In this document: positions 1 to 8,920 of the stretch, one piece after another
Layout: the number at the start of each line of letters is the position of its first letter
Position numbering within the stretch: position 1 is the first letter of the stretch
Source: Pedobacter sp. MR2016-24
GTDB lineage: Bacteria; Bacteroidota; Bacteroidia; Sphingobacteriales; Sphingobacteriaceae
DNA: 64,000 bases
NCBI RefSeq assembly: GCF_026239655.1
Contig: NZ_JAPIVO010000008.1
Span: 1-64,000 of the forward strand
Direction of reading: 5' to 3'
Translations under genes and position numbers: made by a program
The notes under the pieces: model-generated
The model's input: only the letters and a program-made list of their open reading frames with translations
Databases searched by the model: none
What the model was told of the DNA's origin: nothing

Positions 1-221
1 ACCCAGCACAATCGGGCTGAAAAACCTGCGATCCAGTGCAGAAAACGGCACCACCTTTTAAACCGAACGGCCCTCAGGTTAGCTGTTCAACGGAAGTTCA
101 CCCCCTAAATTTGTGATGTCATATCTATACATAAGCATATAATGGGCATCCCTCAGGTGAGTGCGGCCTCCCTAAGGTCTCGCTACGCTGATACTCCGCT
201 CAATTCAACTAGTTGGGATGT

Positions 222-265
222 ACCGCAGTAGCACCGCACTTACACCGCACCATCACCGCACTATC
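222..265. repeat. Four tandem 11-bp repeats, consensus ACCGCACnnnC
   Basis: Four consecutive 11-bp units begin at 222, 233, 244 and 255. All start ACCGCA and end in C, with the intervening four bases varying. There are no spacers, so this is not a CRISPR array. The period of 11 is close to one helical turn, which would put the conserved blocks on one face of the DNA. The function is unknown. Confidence 0.85.
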
Positions 266-760
266 TTCGAACCGACTACCTCTTAATTTTTTACCGGGGG
301 ACAATGACAATGATCTTGTCTTCTCTTTTTATGAATAAACTGCTACATAATCAACCCTTATGCTAGAATAGGACTGGGTTTCAAGCTAATTAGACCTACT
401 TCAACTTTATATTGTCCCTGATTTAAAAGCTGGTTTAGACGGAGTTCAAAGCCCTATGCTAGCCCTTTAGGTATAGCAACCCTATAGAAACCTCTTTAAA
501 AGGGGCTGGAACGAGGCTTCGAAAGCAAACCAAATACAGTTCATGTTAACTTGCAAATAGCCAGTGATATAGAAATAAGGTGGCAAAGTTGAGGGGCCTG
601 ACGCCAGTGATTCTTAAATATAGGTTGACAAGTGTTCATAAGAAGCTTATATAGCTAAACAACAGACAGATCAATGGTTCCTTAAAGATTCGACAGCTGT
701 AGGGATCTGCTTATGGTTTATAGAGGAAGCTGCCCAGGTGTTGTTCGGCTATAGTACGTA

Positions 761-862
761 TCGCAAGCAACGGCGAAGAATAACGGAAGCACGGTAAAAG
801 CACGTTTTTTCAGGAAAACGTGCTTTTACCGTGCTTCCACCTTGCTTTCAACGTGCTTGCAT
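761..862. repeat. Palindromic array of 11-bp repeats, consensus CGTGCTTnnAC
   Basis: The right half holds four 11-bp units starting at 819, 830, 841 and 852, each keeping the core TGCTT or TTGCTT. The left half (761-804) holds the reverse complement in the same 11-bp phase, with two well-kept units and two worn ones. The innermost 24 bp of each side (785-808 and 815-838) are perfectly complementary around the six-base loop TTCAGG. No T tract follows, so a simple terminator is unlikely. It could be a multi-site protein target, a non-autonomous palindromic element or a structured RNA. Confidence 0.85.
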
Positions 863-1398
863 CCCGACCAAAAGACAGACTATTACTGACCGAAATCCAA
901 CGTATTTCAGAGACAGATACGATCCACCTCAGAACTCTATAGCTCTTGAAGAAAATCTACAATCAATACAATCACTATGAAGACAGGAGGTCAGCTTCAA
1001 GATACCAGCTATTGTTATAGGGTCCACTTCATCTTTGGGAGGGGTTAACATAGGGAGCATTATAGGGTTGAAATTGTTGTCACCCTCAAGAATCCAAACC
1101 TGTCTTATATGAAAACTCAAACCAGACACTACAAACGACAGTAATCTACGATATAAGAAGATAACACAGAAAGGAAGAAACAAGTGAATAAGAACTGAAG
1201 GATTGCGCCATAAATCAGCGTTTACTGCGCATATAGTATGCCTTTTTTATACAGACTTGTAAAATTTCAGGAAAACATACCATTTTTCCTATAGAGAAAC
1301 AAATGCTTACTGTATTTGAGGATTAAATAATTATAGAAGAACTGTAGTGTGGGTATAATGTGTCAGTAATGTGGTCGGGGTAACAATACACATAATGA

Positions 1399-2610
1399 TT
1401 AGGAGAAATTAACCTTCTGGGTATTTTGAACTTTACCGTCTACCGCCTGCTTGTTTACTTGAATAACGGCGTCATCTAGTTCCTTAGACGAATCAGATAA
1501 CATTTCAATTAACTGCAAGGTCTCTTCTTTGGAATTATCCGGGTTTTTAATGAGTTCCACTAAGCCCATAATATTACATAATGGACGCCGCACCTGATGA
1601 GAATTAATCCAGGCTATTTCTTTAAGATATTCATTCTGACTGAGCAACTGCTGCTCATATTCTTTATGCTGCGTAACGTCCTGCATCGCACCAATCAGTC
1701 GCACAGGAATTTCATTCTCATTGAATATAACAAAACCCCGGTCTTCGATATACCTTAAACTACCATCTACAGAAACATAGCGGTATTCGATTGACCAGCT
1801 CTTCGTCCTGTCAGCAACCAGCTGTTTAAAAAAGTCGATTGTCTTTTGCCTGTCTTCATGATAAACTTTTGGCATCATCCAGAAATTACTTGTATTTCCA
1901 TTATCTGCATAACCATAAGTTTCCTGATATCCCTGCATCCAATGCAATTCATCAGCAGTGAGATCATAATCCCAGATCACATCATTTGTAGCCTTATTCA
2001 CCGTTTCATACAAATGCAGTAAATCACTAATCTTTTTTTCATCAAGAATGGCCTGGTTGATATCAGTGACCATTACCATATACGTCTCTTTGTTAAATAG
2101 CGGAACAGCATGAAAGGTAATACTCACATAAAATTTTTCGCCATTCTTCTTCTGATGCAACCATTTGCCAGATCGGCTGGTGGTATTACCAAAGGTATTT
2201 AAAAATGAAACAATGCGTTCACGTTCTTCTTCAGGCCGGATAGCTAAAGCGGTCATGGAAAGAAACTCTTCTTCGCTATAACCGTAAAGATTGGTCATAG
2301 CCTCATTAACTGCAAGAAATTTAAGCGTCTTTTTTTCCATTACATAAATAGCATATGGACTTCCCGCAAATAGCTTTTGGTAATGGATAGAAGTCATCTT
2401 GATATTCGACAGGTAAAAGTGAACACAGAAATAAGTAATATAGGCTACAGCGACTACAAGGATAATATCTTTGGATAAAAATTCATATTGCAATTCGGGC
2501 TCTTTACTTTTCATGATAACCAGTTCAATTATCCTATCCCCTACCAGCAGCAATAAAATGCCGACCACAAGGTAAAAGACGATTGATTTCACAGGTAAAT
2601 GACTTCTCAA
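1399..2610 (-). CDS. Membrane-anchored PAS-PAS sensor with a lone DHp-like helix pair
   Basis: The protein has 403 residues. Two membrane helices (about 10-30 and 48-68) are followed by two PAS/PAC domains (about 75-185 and 200-315). A helical segment at 320-390 then carries an H-box-like stretch, SHQVRRPLCNIMGL, with His338. The protein stops there, so the ATP-binding HATPase domain of a histidine kinase is absent. It may bind a ligand and act through a partner kinase, or its last segment may only dimerise. No response regulator gene is adjacent. The gene is divergent from the ABC transporter gene at 2697. The PAS assignment is solid by sequence style; the signal is unknown. Confidence 0.75.
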   Translation of the reverse strand: MRSHLPVKSIVFYLVVGILLLLVGDRIIELVIMKSKEPELQYEFLSKDIILVVAVAYITYFCVHFYLSNIKMTSIHYQKLFAGSPYAIYVMEKKTLKFLAVNEAMTNLYGYSEEEFLSMTALAIRPEEERERIVSFLNTFGNTTSRSGKWLHQKKNGEKFYVSITFHAVPLFNKETYMVMVTDINQAILDEKKISDLLHLYETVNKATNDVIWDYDLTADELHWMQGYQETYGYADNGNTSNFWMMPKVYHEDRQKTIDFFKQLVADRTKSWSIEYRYVSVDGSLRYIEDRGFVIFNENEIPVRLIGAMQDVTQHKEYEQQLLSQNEYLKEIAWINSHQVRRPLCNIMGLVELIKNPDNSKEETLQLIEMLSDSSKELDDAVIQVNKQAVDGKVQNTQKVNFS

Positions 2611-2696
2611 GATAATTGCGTTTTTATAAAAATAGTGATTTATATCAAAGTTTTAGGTAACAATTTCTACGATATTTCATCTAAAACTAAAAGAAT

Positions 2697-3329
2697 TTGG
2701 CTGAACTAAAAATTGAAAACCTCATCAAAAGTTACGGTAGCTTTACTGTTCTGGCATTTGAGAGATGGGCACTGAAAGATGGCTTGTACTGGATCAAGGG
2801 AGGAAACGGAACAGGAAAAACTACGCTGTTTAAAGTAATTGCAGGACAAACTCCCTTTGATGGGGAAGTAAGTATCAACAGAATTTCTTTGCGCAGAAAT
2901 CCATCACTATACCGATCATTACTTAGTTTCGCCGAAGCAGAACCGCAGTATCCCCCTTTTATCACAGGAAATGAATTGCTTGATTTCTATTGTAAAGTGA
3001 GAAAAACAACAATAAAATCTGCTGATGAATTGATCGAACAGTTTAAAATGGGCGATTTTATGAATAACAAAATCAATAGCTATTCAAGCGGAATGCTTAA
3101 AAAGTTATCCCTGATCTGTGCCTTTACCGGTAATACTGAATTTTATTTACTTGATGAACCCCTAATCACTATTGATACGGCTTCAGCACAGGTTCTTTAT
3201 CAATGTATACAGCGCCGGCTTAAGGAAGGGGCCACATTTATGATATCCACCCATCAGGAGATGGAGCATACAGCCGTACAGGTGGATGGTGTTTTCGAGA
3301 TTAATCAGCAGAAAATCAGCGCATGTTAA
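2697..3329 (+). CDS. ABC transporter ATP-binding protein
   Basis: This 210-residue nucleotide-binding subunit has Walker A GGNGTGKT at 35-42, a signature loop YSSGM near 129-133, Walker B FYLLDEP at 149-155 and the switch His186. It is short but complete for a stand-alone exporter ATPase. Translation must begin at the TTG at 2697, because an in-frame TAA lies at 2688-2690 and no ATG or GTG precedes the conserved N terminus. Its end overlaps the following membrane protein gene by 7 bp, so the two are probably translated together as the ATPase and permease of one transporter. The substrate is unknown. Confidence 0.85.
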   Translation: MAELKIENLIKSYGSFTVLAFERWALKDGLYWIKGGNGTGKTTLFKVIAGQTPFDGEVSINRISLRRNPSLYRSLLSFAEAEPQYPPFITGNELLDFYCKVRKTTIKSADELIEQFKMGDFMNNKINSYSSGMLKKLSLICAFTGNTEFYLLDEPLITIDTASAQVLYQCIQRRLKEGATFMISTHQEMEHTAVQVDGVFEINQQKISAC

Positions 3330-4405
3330 ACATCTATATTAAAACTTTAGCCAGGGAGTTTTATGCACAGCATGCAGGTCTGTTTATTTTTCTGTTTTAC
3401 ATGATTTTTGCAGCCGTAGAACCCGGACAGATGCTCAGTTTTCATTTATCCCTTTTAATAGGGATCTCGGCTTCTCCTGTCATATTAGGCATATTTCTAC
3501 TACTTTTTACAGTCTACACCCTAAAAGGTTTTCTTTTCATCAGACAGAAATTGAGTCAGGATATTTATCAATTCATCTACATCAGTAATGCCGCAGCACG
3601 AAAAACACAAATACTGAACTGGTTTGGTATATATGTGGTGATCTGCCTGCCTATACTGATTTATGCCTTGATGCTGTTTACCACAGCAATATTGCATGGA
3701 CATTATATTACTATTCTTGCCCTCTGCCTATATCCATCGGGTCTATTTTATTTAATGGCAAGGATGACCTATCAAAGAATTAATTATCAATTTACCACTA
3801 TTAAAATACCATTTAATATCAAGCTGCCCGGTATCAGTAAACCTTACTGGACGTGGCCACTTTATTATCTGTTAAAAGAACAGGTAATAATGCTGCTGAT
3901 CTGCAAATTATTATCATTCGTCCTTTTCAAAAGCATCATATGGGCATTCGCCGGGGACACACCAGATGTGCGGGTCTATATGATAGCCATTCTTGCAGCG
4001 ATATTATCCCACACTACATTAATAGCGACTGTACTCAGGTATGAAAAAGTAAACTTATCATTTGTAAACAGCTTGCCCCTTCCTGGCTGGAAGAGATTGG
4101 CACACACGGTAGTATTTATTGTGTTGCTGCTATTGCCAGAATTCATCTTATACAGTATTGCATCAGGCTTTAGTCCCTATATCGTCATTACAGGAATAAT
4201 GTTTGGTGTATCCGGTTTGCTCCTTTTAAGGTTATCACTTTACTTCCTGGGAGATGACATGGACCGGTACCTGAAGTTTATATTCTGCTTTTTTGTGACA
4301 GCAATGACCGCGATAATTTTTAGTCAGTTTTTACTTTTCAGTTTAATGATGCTGACTTTAGTTACTGCATATCATTACTATCTTTTCAACCGAAATATGT
4401 TATAA
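3323..4405 (+). CDS. Polytopic membrane protein, probable ABC permease partner
   Basis: The protein has 360 residues and is strongly hydrophobic, with roughly eight to ten predicted membrane segments spread over its whole length and short basic loops. I recognise no signature motif. The assignment as permease rests on the 7-bp overlap with the upstream ABC ATPase gene and on the overall topology, which resembles ABC-2 type exporters. It ends 3 bp before the convergent CoA-binding protein gene, leaving no room for a separate terminator. Confidence 0.6.
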   Translation: MLNIYIKTLAREFYAQHAGLFIFLFYMIFAAVEPGQMLSFHLSLLIGISASPVILGIFLLLFTVYTLKGFLFIRQKLSQDIYQFIYISNAAARKTQILNWFGIYVVICLPILIYALMLFTTAILHGHYITILALCLYPSGLFYLMARMTYQRINYQFTTIKIPFNIKLPGISKPYWTWPLYYLLKEQVIMLLICKLLSFVLFKSIIWAFAGDTPDVRVYMIAILAAILSHTTLIATVLRYEKVNLSFVNSLPLPGWKRLAHTVVFIVLLLLPEFILYSIASGFSPYIVITGIMFGVSGLLLLRLSLYFLGDDMDRYLKFIFCFFVTAMTAIIFSQFLLFSLMMLTLVTAYHYYLFNRNML

Positions 4406-4407
4406 AT

Positions 4408-4767
4408 TTAATACTGACCAGTGGCAAGCATCACCAGCGTACATGCTTCAACTGGTTCTATACCATTTTCCTTCAGCACAGTTTCAAGTTTATCATTTTC
4501 TGTTCCGGGATTGAAAATCACTCTCTTTGGGTTTGTCTTTACGATGTAATCGAAATATTCTGATTGGAGATCGGGACCTATATATAAAGTGATCGTATGG
4601 ATATCTTCATGGATCGTGCCCGGTTTTTCAATAGCCACTCCTGCCACTTCACCATTCTTAATACCTACATTAACAATTTCATGTCCTTTGGATTTCAACA
4701 TTTGTGCAGCACGATAAGCATATCTTGTTGGGTTTGGCGTTGCGCCAATAATCAGGGTGTTTTTCAT
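4408..4767 (-). CDS. CoA-binding domain protein (YccU-like)
   Basis: This is a small 119-residue Rossmann-fold protein. GATPNP at residues 8-13 forms the nucleotide-binding turn. VIFNPGTEND and the following CTLVML match the C-terminal half of stand-alone CoA_binding_2 proteins. Family members bind CoA in vitro, but their physiological role is not established. The gene lies 45 bp downstream of the FAD oxidoreductase gene on the same strand and may be co-transcribed with it. Confidence 0.8.
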   Translation of the reverse strand: MKNTLIIGATPNPTRYAYRAAQMLKSKGHEIVNVGIKNGEVAGVAIEKPGTIHEDIHTITLYIGPDLQSEYFDYIVKTNPKRVIFNPGTENDKLETVLKENGIEPVEACTLVMLATGQY

Positions 4768-4812
4768 GATGATGTTGTTTCTAAAGAATTAACAGTAGTA
4801 ACAATAAAATGT

Positions 4813-6354
4813 TTATTTAAAATTCAGGATCGCATTTGCACAGTTCACTCCATCTATCGCAGCAGAAACAATTCCGCCGGCATAACCAGCCCCCTCGGCG
4901 CAGGGATATAATCCCTTAACTTGTGGATGCTGAAATGTTTCTTTGTCGCGCGGAATCCGAACAGGAGAAGAACTCCTGCTCTCTACCCCAACCAGAATCG
5001 CATCATTGGTATAATAACCTTTCATTTTTTTTCCAAAAAGCGGCAATGCGTTTTTCAGGCTGTCCGCAACAAATTCTGGTAAAGCATCTTTTAGCATTAC
5101 ACTCTTCGTACCCGGCAGATAAGAGTTTTTAGGCAGATCAGCTGAAAGTTTTCCTTCCACAAAATCTATCATCCGTTGTGCGGGAGCAACCAGATTTCCA
5201 CCGCCCATTTCAAAAGCTGTTTTCTCTATCTCTGCCTGGAACTTCATCATCCGCAGCGGATCGGTTCCCGGAACATCTTCCAGCGTTACCTGAACTACTG
5301 TGCCGGAGTTAGCAAAAGGATTATTTCTTTTGGAGGGCGACCAGCCATTGACTACAATTTCATTTTTATGGGTAGCACATGGCGCAATAATCCCACCCGG
5401 ACACATGCAGAATGAAAACACACCTCGGCTGCCTACCTGTTCTACTAAACTGTAATAGGCAGGTGGTAAAAATTCACTTCTGATATCGCAATGGTATTGT
5501 GCAGCATCGATAATTGCCTGTGGATGCTCAATTCTTACACCCAGCGCAAAAGGCTTTGCTTCTACAAGAATCCCCTTATCATTTAATAATGTATAGATAT
5601 CTCTTGCCGAATGTCCTGTTGCTAAAATAACGGCATCAGCATTTAATGTTTCATTTTCATTGATCACCACACCTCTGATTTGTCCGTATTCGACAGTCAG
5701 GTCAGTTACTTTCTGGTCAAACCGGACTTCACCGCCTGCGTTTAAAATAGTTTCGCGAATGGCGGTGATGATATGTGGTAATTTATTGGTACCAATATGA
5801 GGTCTTGCATCAATCAGGATATCATCAGTTGCACCATGCTGTACAAAGATCTGCAATACCTTATTGATATCGCCACGTTTATTGGAACGCGTATACAGTT
5901 TTCCGTCAGAGTAGGTTCCCGCACCGCCTTCACCATAACAATAGTTGGATTCTGTATTTACAATACCTTCTTTATTGATCATGGCCAGATCTCTCCGGCG
6001 TTGTTTCACATCTTTACCACGTTCCAGTACAATTGGCTTCATCCCGTTTTCTATACACTGTAGGGCAGCGAACAAACCTGCAGGACCAGCGCCTACAATG
6101 ATAACCGCTCTTTTATCAGCCACATTCGTATATGGTATAACCTCAGCCTCTTCAGGAAGGGATTCTCCTATAAAAACTTTAACCTGCAGCCTGTAAATCA
6201 CATTTCTGGAGCGGGCATCAATTGACCTCTTGAATATTTTATAACCAGTAATATTTGACGGGGCTATTTTTAGGGCAGAGGAAAGTTTATTGTTGATTTC
6301 CTGCTCATTTGCCAGATCGCCGGGTGCGATGGTAATTTCGATATCTTTTTGCAT
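4813..6354 (-). CDS. FAD-dependent dehydrogenase of the COG2509 type
   Basis: The protein has 513 residues. An N-terminal region of about 80 residues precedes a classic dinucleotide-binding motif, VIIVGAGPAGLFAALQ, with the glycines at 88-93. YGEGGAGTYSDGKLYTR near 140-156 is typical of this uncharacterised oxidoreductase family, as is the C-terminal GxxPCAEGAGYAGGI segment that closes the FAD site. The substrate is unknown; family members are often annotated only as FAD-binding. The gene is followed by the CoA-binding protein gene and is divergent from lemA across a 276-bp gap. Confidence 0.8.
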   Translation of the reverse strand: MQKDIEITIAPGDLANEQEINNKLSSALKIAPSNITGYKIFKRSIDARSRNVIYRLQVKVFIGESLPEEAEVIPYTNVADKRAVIIVGAGPAGLFAALQCIENGMKPIVLERGKDVKQRRRDLAMINKEGIVNTESNYCYGEGGAGTYSDGKLYTRSNKRGDINKVLQIFVQHGATDDILIDARPHIGTNKLPHIITAIRETILNAGGEVRFDQKVTDLTVEYGQIRGVVINENETLNADAVILATGHSARDIYTLLNDKGILVEAKPFALGVRIEHPQAIIDAAQYHCDIRSEFLPPAYYSLVEQVGSRGVFSFCMCPGGIIAPCATHKNEIVVNGWSPSKRNNPFANSGTVVQVTLEDVPGTDPLRMMKFQAEIEKTAFEMGGGNLVAPAQRMIDFVEGKLSADLPKNSYLPGTKSVMLKDALPEFVADSLKNALPLFGKKMKGYYTNDAILVGVESRSSSPVRIPRDKETFQHPQVKGLYPCAEGAGYAGGIVSAAIDGVNCANAILNFK

Positions 6355-6630
6355 GTAAATAGTCAGGTTTTTATCCTGAATTGCTGCAAAGGTATTTATT
6401 TATTCATTAGTTCCTAAATCAGTTAACATATTCCTGAAGTGGAAAATTGGGATAAAGCTTCACCCCTAAATATTTACTGTACTGTCATTAAGACTGTTTT
6501 GTTGTTATAATCCTACGTTAAGGCGCGTTTTTATTAAATGTTGTCAGCTTTTCGCCCCGTTTTGTAACATAGGTACGGAAATTGAGTCGTAATCTGTATA
6601 TTAACACGAGTTAAACAAAAACGTAAAAAA

Positions 6631-7212
6631 ATGAAAAGAATAATATTAGGGTTTGTTGCTGCTTTATTTCTGACCAGCACCTTGAGCAGCTGCGGTTACA
6701 ATACCATGGTAAAGATGGATGAAGATGTAAAATCTAAATGGAATCAGGTAGAAACACAGTATCAGCGCCGTTCTGATCTGATCCCTAATCTGGTGAGCAC
6801 CGTTAAAGGCGCAGCTAAATTTGAACAAAGTACATTAACAGCTGTAGTGGAAGCGCGTGCTAAAGCTACTCAGGTTAAGGTTGATGCGGATGATCTTTCT
6901 CCTGAGAAATTAGAGAAATTCCAGGCAGCACAAGGTCAGGTGAGTCAGGCATTAGGCAAACTGATGGTATTAACTGAAAACTATCCTGAATTGAAAGCGA
7001 CTGAACAGTTCAGAGACCTTTCTGTACAACTGGAAGGTACTGAAAACAGGATTGCTGTAGCACGTAAAGATTTTAACGATGCCATACAGGTATACAATAC
7101 AAAAGTACGTTCATTCCCAAATAACCTGACTGCAGGTATGTTCGGTTTTAAAACCAAGACTGGTTTCAAATCTGATGCCGGTGCTGAAAATGCACCAAAA
7201 GTAGCATTTTAG
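6631..7212 (+). CDS. lemA: LemA family lipoprotein
   Basis: The 193-residue protein has a lipoprotein signal with lipobox LSSC (Cys21). The mature part is the LemA helical domain, including SKWNQVETQYQRRSDLIPN and the coiled segment after it. LemA proteins are membrane-attached helical-bundle proteins of unclear function. It is followed by two TPM-domain genes, a common LemA-TPM neighbourhood that suggests a membrane-associated complex. A hairpin separates it from the next gene. Identification is firm; the biochemical role is not known. Confidence 0.9.
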   Translation: MKRIILGFVAALFLTSTLSSCGYNTMVKMDEDVKSKWNQVETQYQRRSDLIPNLVSTVKGAAKFEQSTLTAVVEARAKATQVKVDADDLSPEKLEKFQAAQGQVSQALGKLMVLTENYPELKATEQFRDLSVQLEGTENRIAVARKDFNDAIQVYNTKVRSFPNNLTAGMFGFKTKTGFKSDAGAENAPKVAF

Positions 7213-7229
7213 TGACCAAAATAACTTTT

Positions 7230-7270
7230 AAGGGTAATACACGTTTTGATTTAAGACATGTATTACCCTT
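7230..7270 (+). terminator. Intercistronic hairpin between lemA and the TPM gene
   Basis: AAGGGTAATAC at 7230-7240 is perfectly complementary to GTATTACCCTT at 7260-7270, separated by 19 bases. Only a short T-rich stretch follows, so it could be a partial terminator or an RNA-stability element that sets lemA expression above the distal genes. An in-frame ATG at 7258 lies inside this stem, which argues against its use as the start of the next gene. Confidence 0.55.
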
Positions 7271-7290
7271 GTCTGTTTAATCAAATATAT

Positions 7291-7737
7291 ATGCCATTTC
7301 TTACTGAACAAGAACAAGACCTGATCACCAGCGCAATTGCTGAGGCAGAAAAGCTGACATCGGGCGAAATAAGGATCGCGGTGGAAAAACACTGCCCGGG
7401 TGAGGCACTGGACAGAGCCACTACCTACTTTACTAAACTGGGTATGGATAAAACTGCACTGCGAAACGGAGTGCTCATCTATCTGGCTTATGTGGACCAC
7501 AAATTTGCAATTATCGGCGACAAAGGTATCAATAAACGGGTTGAACCAGATTTCTGGGAAACTACACAAATAGCAATGAAAGCGCATTTTGCAGGTGGAA
7601 ATATAGTAAACGGTCTTGTTGCCGGGATCACCACCGCAGGTGAAAAACTGGCACTGCATTTCCCATACCAGTCCGGAGATATCAACGAATTGCCTAACGA
7701 CATTATTTTTATGGACCAATCCAACAAAAAGCTATGA
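7291..7737 (+). CDS. TPM domain protein, soluble
   Basis: The 148-residue protein is a single TPM domain (TLP18.3/Psb32/MOLO-1 fold), recognisable from LTSGEIRIAVEKHC and GVLIYLAYVDHKFAIIGDKG. It has no signal peptide or membrane helix. I chose the ATG at 7291, which gives MPFLTEQEQ; the upstream ATG at 7258 adds eleven unconserved residues and falls within a stem-loop. The stop codon overlaps the start of the secreted TPM paralogue by 4 bp, so translation is probably coupled. The role is unknown beyond the LemA association. Confidence 0.8.
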   Translation: MPFLTEQEQDLITSAIAEAEKLTSGEIRIAVEKHCPGEALDRATTYFTKLGMDKTALRNGVLIYLAYVDHKFAIIGDKGINKRVEPDFWETTQIAMKAHFAGGNIVNGLVAGITTAGEKLALHFPYQSGDINELPNDIIFMDQSNKKL

Positions 7738-8513
7738 AGAGAATTATCTTAGCTTTATTACTGACAATAGTTTATACTACTGGTTTTGCTCAGGATTATC
7801 CTGCAAAACCTGCAACATTGGTCAACGACTACACGGGTACGCTTTCTACAGATCAGCTAGCACAGCTGGAAAGTAAACTGGTGGCTTTCGACGATTCTAC
7901 GTCTACACAGATCGCTATTGCGATAGTGAAGACCGTAGGAGATTACGACATCAATGATTATACTTTAGGATTAGGCCGTGCCTGGGGCGTTGGTGGTAAA
8001 ACGAAGAATAATGGAGTGATGATCGTTGTAGCACTTGGTGACCGTAAAGTGTCTATCCAAACCGGATATGGTGTAGAAGGGGCATTCCCGGATATCCTGA
8101 CCAAAAGAGTGATAGATGAAGAATTCAAACCTTATTTTAAGACGGGCGATTATTACGGCGGACTGGAAGCTGGTACCACAGCAATTATTAAATATACCAA
8201 AGGGGAATATAAAAACGATGCCCCCAGGAAATCATCCAAAGGTGGTGGCGGAGGTATTGGTGGTGGTTTTATCCTGATTATTATTATTATCGTTATTATC
8301 CTCATCATCAGAAAAGGTGGTGGCGGTGGAAGAGGCGGCGGTCAGATCTTTGGTAGCAGAGGCGTTGGTGAAGCACTTTTATTTGGCGCTTTATTAGGTG
8401 GCAACAGAGGTTCCGGCAGTAGTGGCTGGGGTGGCGGCAGCAGTGGCGGCGGAGGATTCGGTGGATTCGGCGGTGGTAGTTTTGGTGGCGGTGGTAGTAG
8501 TGGAAGCTGGTAA
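7734..8513 (+). CDS. Secreted, membrane-tethered TPM domain protein with Gly-rich tail
   Basis: The protein has 259 residues. A signal peptide ends near Ala19 (GFAQD). The TPM domain spans about 27-155 and includes NGVMIVVALGDRKVSIQTG. One very hydrophobic Ile/Leu helix follows at 178-193, and then a tail dominated by Gly and Ser to the end. The topology suggests an extracytoplasmic TPM domain with a flexible cytoplasmic Gly-rich tail. This arrangement is common in the YgcG-like branch of the family. The start ATG overlaps the previous stop. Confidence 0.85.
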   Translation: MKRIILALLLTIVYTTGFAQDYPAKPATLVNDYTGTLSTDQLAQLESKLVAFDDSTSTQIAIAIVKTVGDYDINDYTLGLGRAWGVGGKTKNNGVMIVVALGDRKVSIQTGYGVEGAFPDILTKRVIDEEFKPYFKTGDYYGGLEAGTTAIIKYTKGEYKNDAPRKSSKGGGGGIGGGFILIIIIIVIILIIRKGGGGGRGGGQIFGSRGVGEALLFGALLGGNRGSGSSGWGGGSSGGGGFGGFGGGSFGGGGSSGSW

Positions 8514-8515
8514 TT

Positions 8516-8920
8516 ATGTATAAACGTGATTTAATAACAGCAGAAATACAAAAGCTCAGCCAGGCGCTGGCCCGTATACTCGGTCTGAAGGAACAAGGCA
8601 AACTTGAAGAAGCAGATCATGGTCTGGATGAAATTCTGGAAAACGACTTCGGCATACTTTATACCGACCTGCTCGCATCCGATACGGACGACTTTAATCT
8701 TTTTTTAACTGAGAAAAACTTTCCGGCTGAAAAGCTGGATATGTTTTCTCAGTTTTTATACTTAAAATTTAATGTGGCTGAAACTTCGGCCAGCAGTTTA
8801 TCTGTTGCCCTGAAACTTCAGCTGATCTATGACCTGCTGGAGATGAGACACCATGTAATCAATATGATCAACCTGGGCCGGCAGAAAACAGTAAAACAAT
8901 ATATTAACAGTAATTCTTAA
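8516..8920 (+). CDS. Hypothetical helical protein
   Basis: I do not recognise this 134-residue protein. It is predicted to be almost entirely alpha-helical and acidic in its first half, without a signal peptide or membrane helix. The segment beginning KRDLITAEIQKLSQALARIL looks like an amphipathic helix. It sits 2 bp after the TPM gene and its stop overlaps the Nudix start by one base, so it belongs to the same transcript. A role in binding a neighbour's product is only a guess. Confidence 0.65.
   Translation: MYKRDLITAEIQKLSQALARILGLKEQGKLEEADHGLDEILENDFGILYTDLLASDTDDFNLFLTEKNFPAEKLDMFSQFLYLKFNVAETSASSLSVALKLQLIYDLLEMRHHVINMINLGRQKTVKQYINSNS

Larger units (their letters stand above)
1..1398. 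other. Gene-poor region with repeat arrays and no convincing gene
   Basis: No reading frame here looks like a real conserved protein. The first 61 bases could be the last 19 codons of a gene entering from the left (frame 2, stop TAA at 59-61), but this is too short to identify. A 51-codon open frame without a start codon (642-797) runs into the inverted repeat array and may be a gene remnant. An 84-codon frame on the minus strand (929-1183) has no recognisable motif. What stands out are two blocks of 11-bp tandem repeats, listed separately. The rest has the look of decayed or non-coding DNA. A structured RNA cannot be excluded. Confidence 0.6.

Noticed and set aside
222..862. CRISPR array
   Set aside because: Repeats are 11 bp, contiguous and without spacers, and no cas genes are present.
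929..1183. 84-codon minus-strand frame
   Set aside because: No recognised motif, no promoter or supporting context, and it lies in a region otherwise looking non-coding; it may be chance.
7258..7290. Upstream ATG start for the soluble TPM protein
   Set aside because: It lies inside the hairpin stem at 7260-7270 and adds residues outside the conserved domain.
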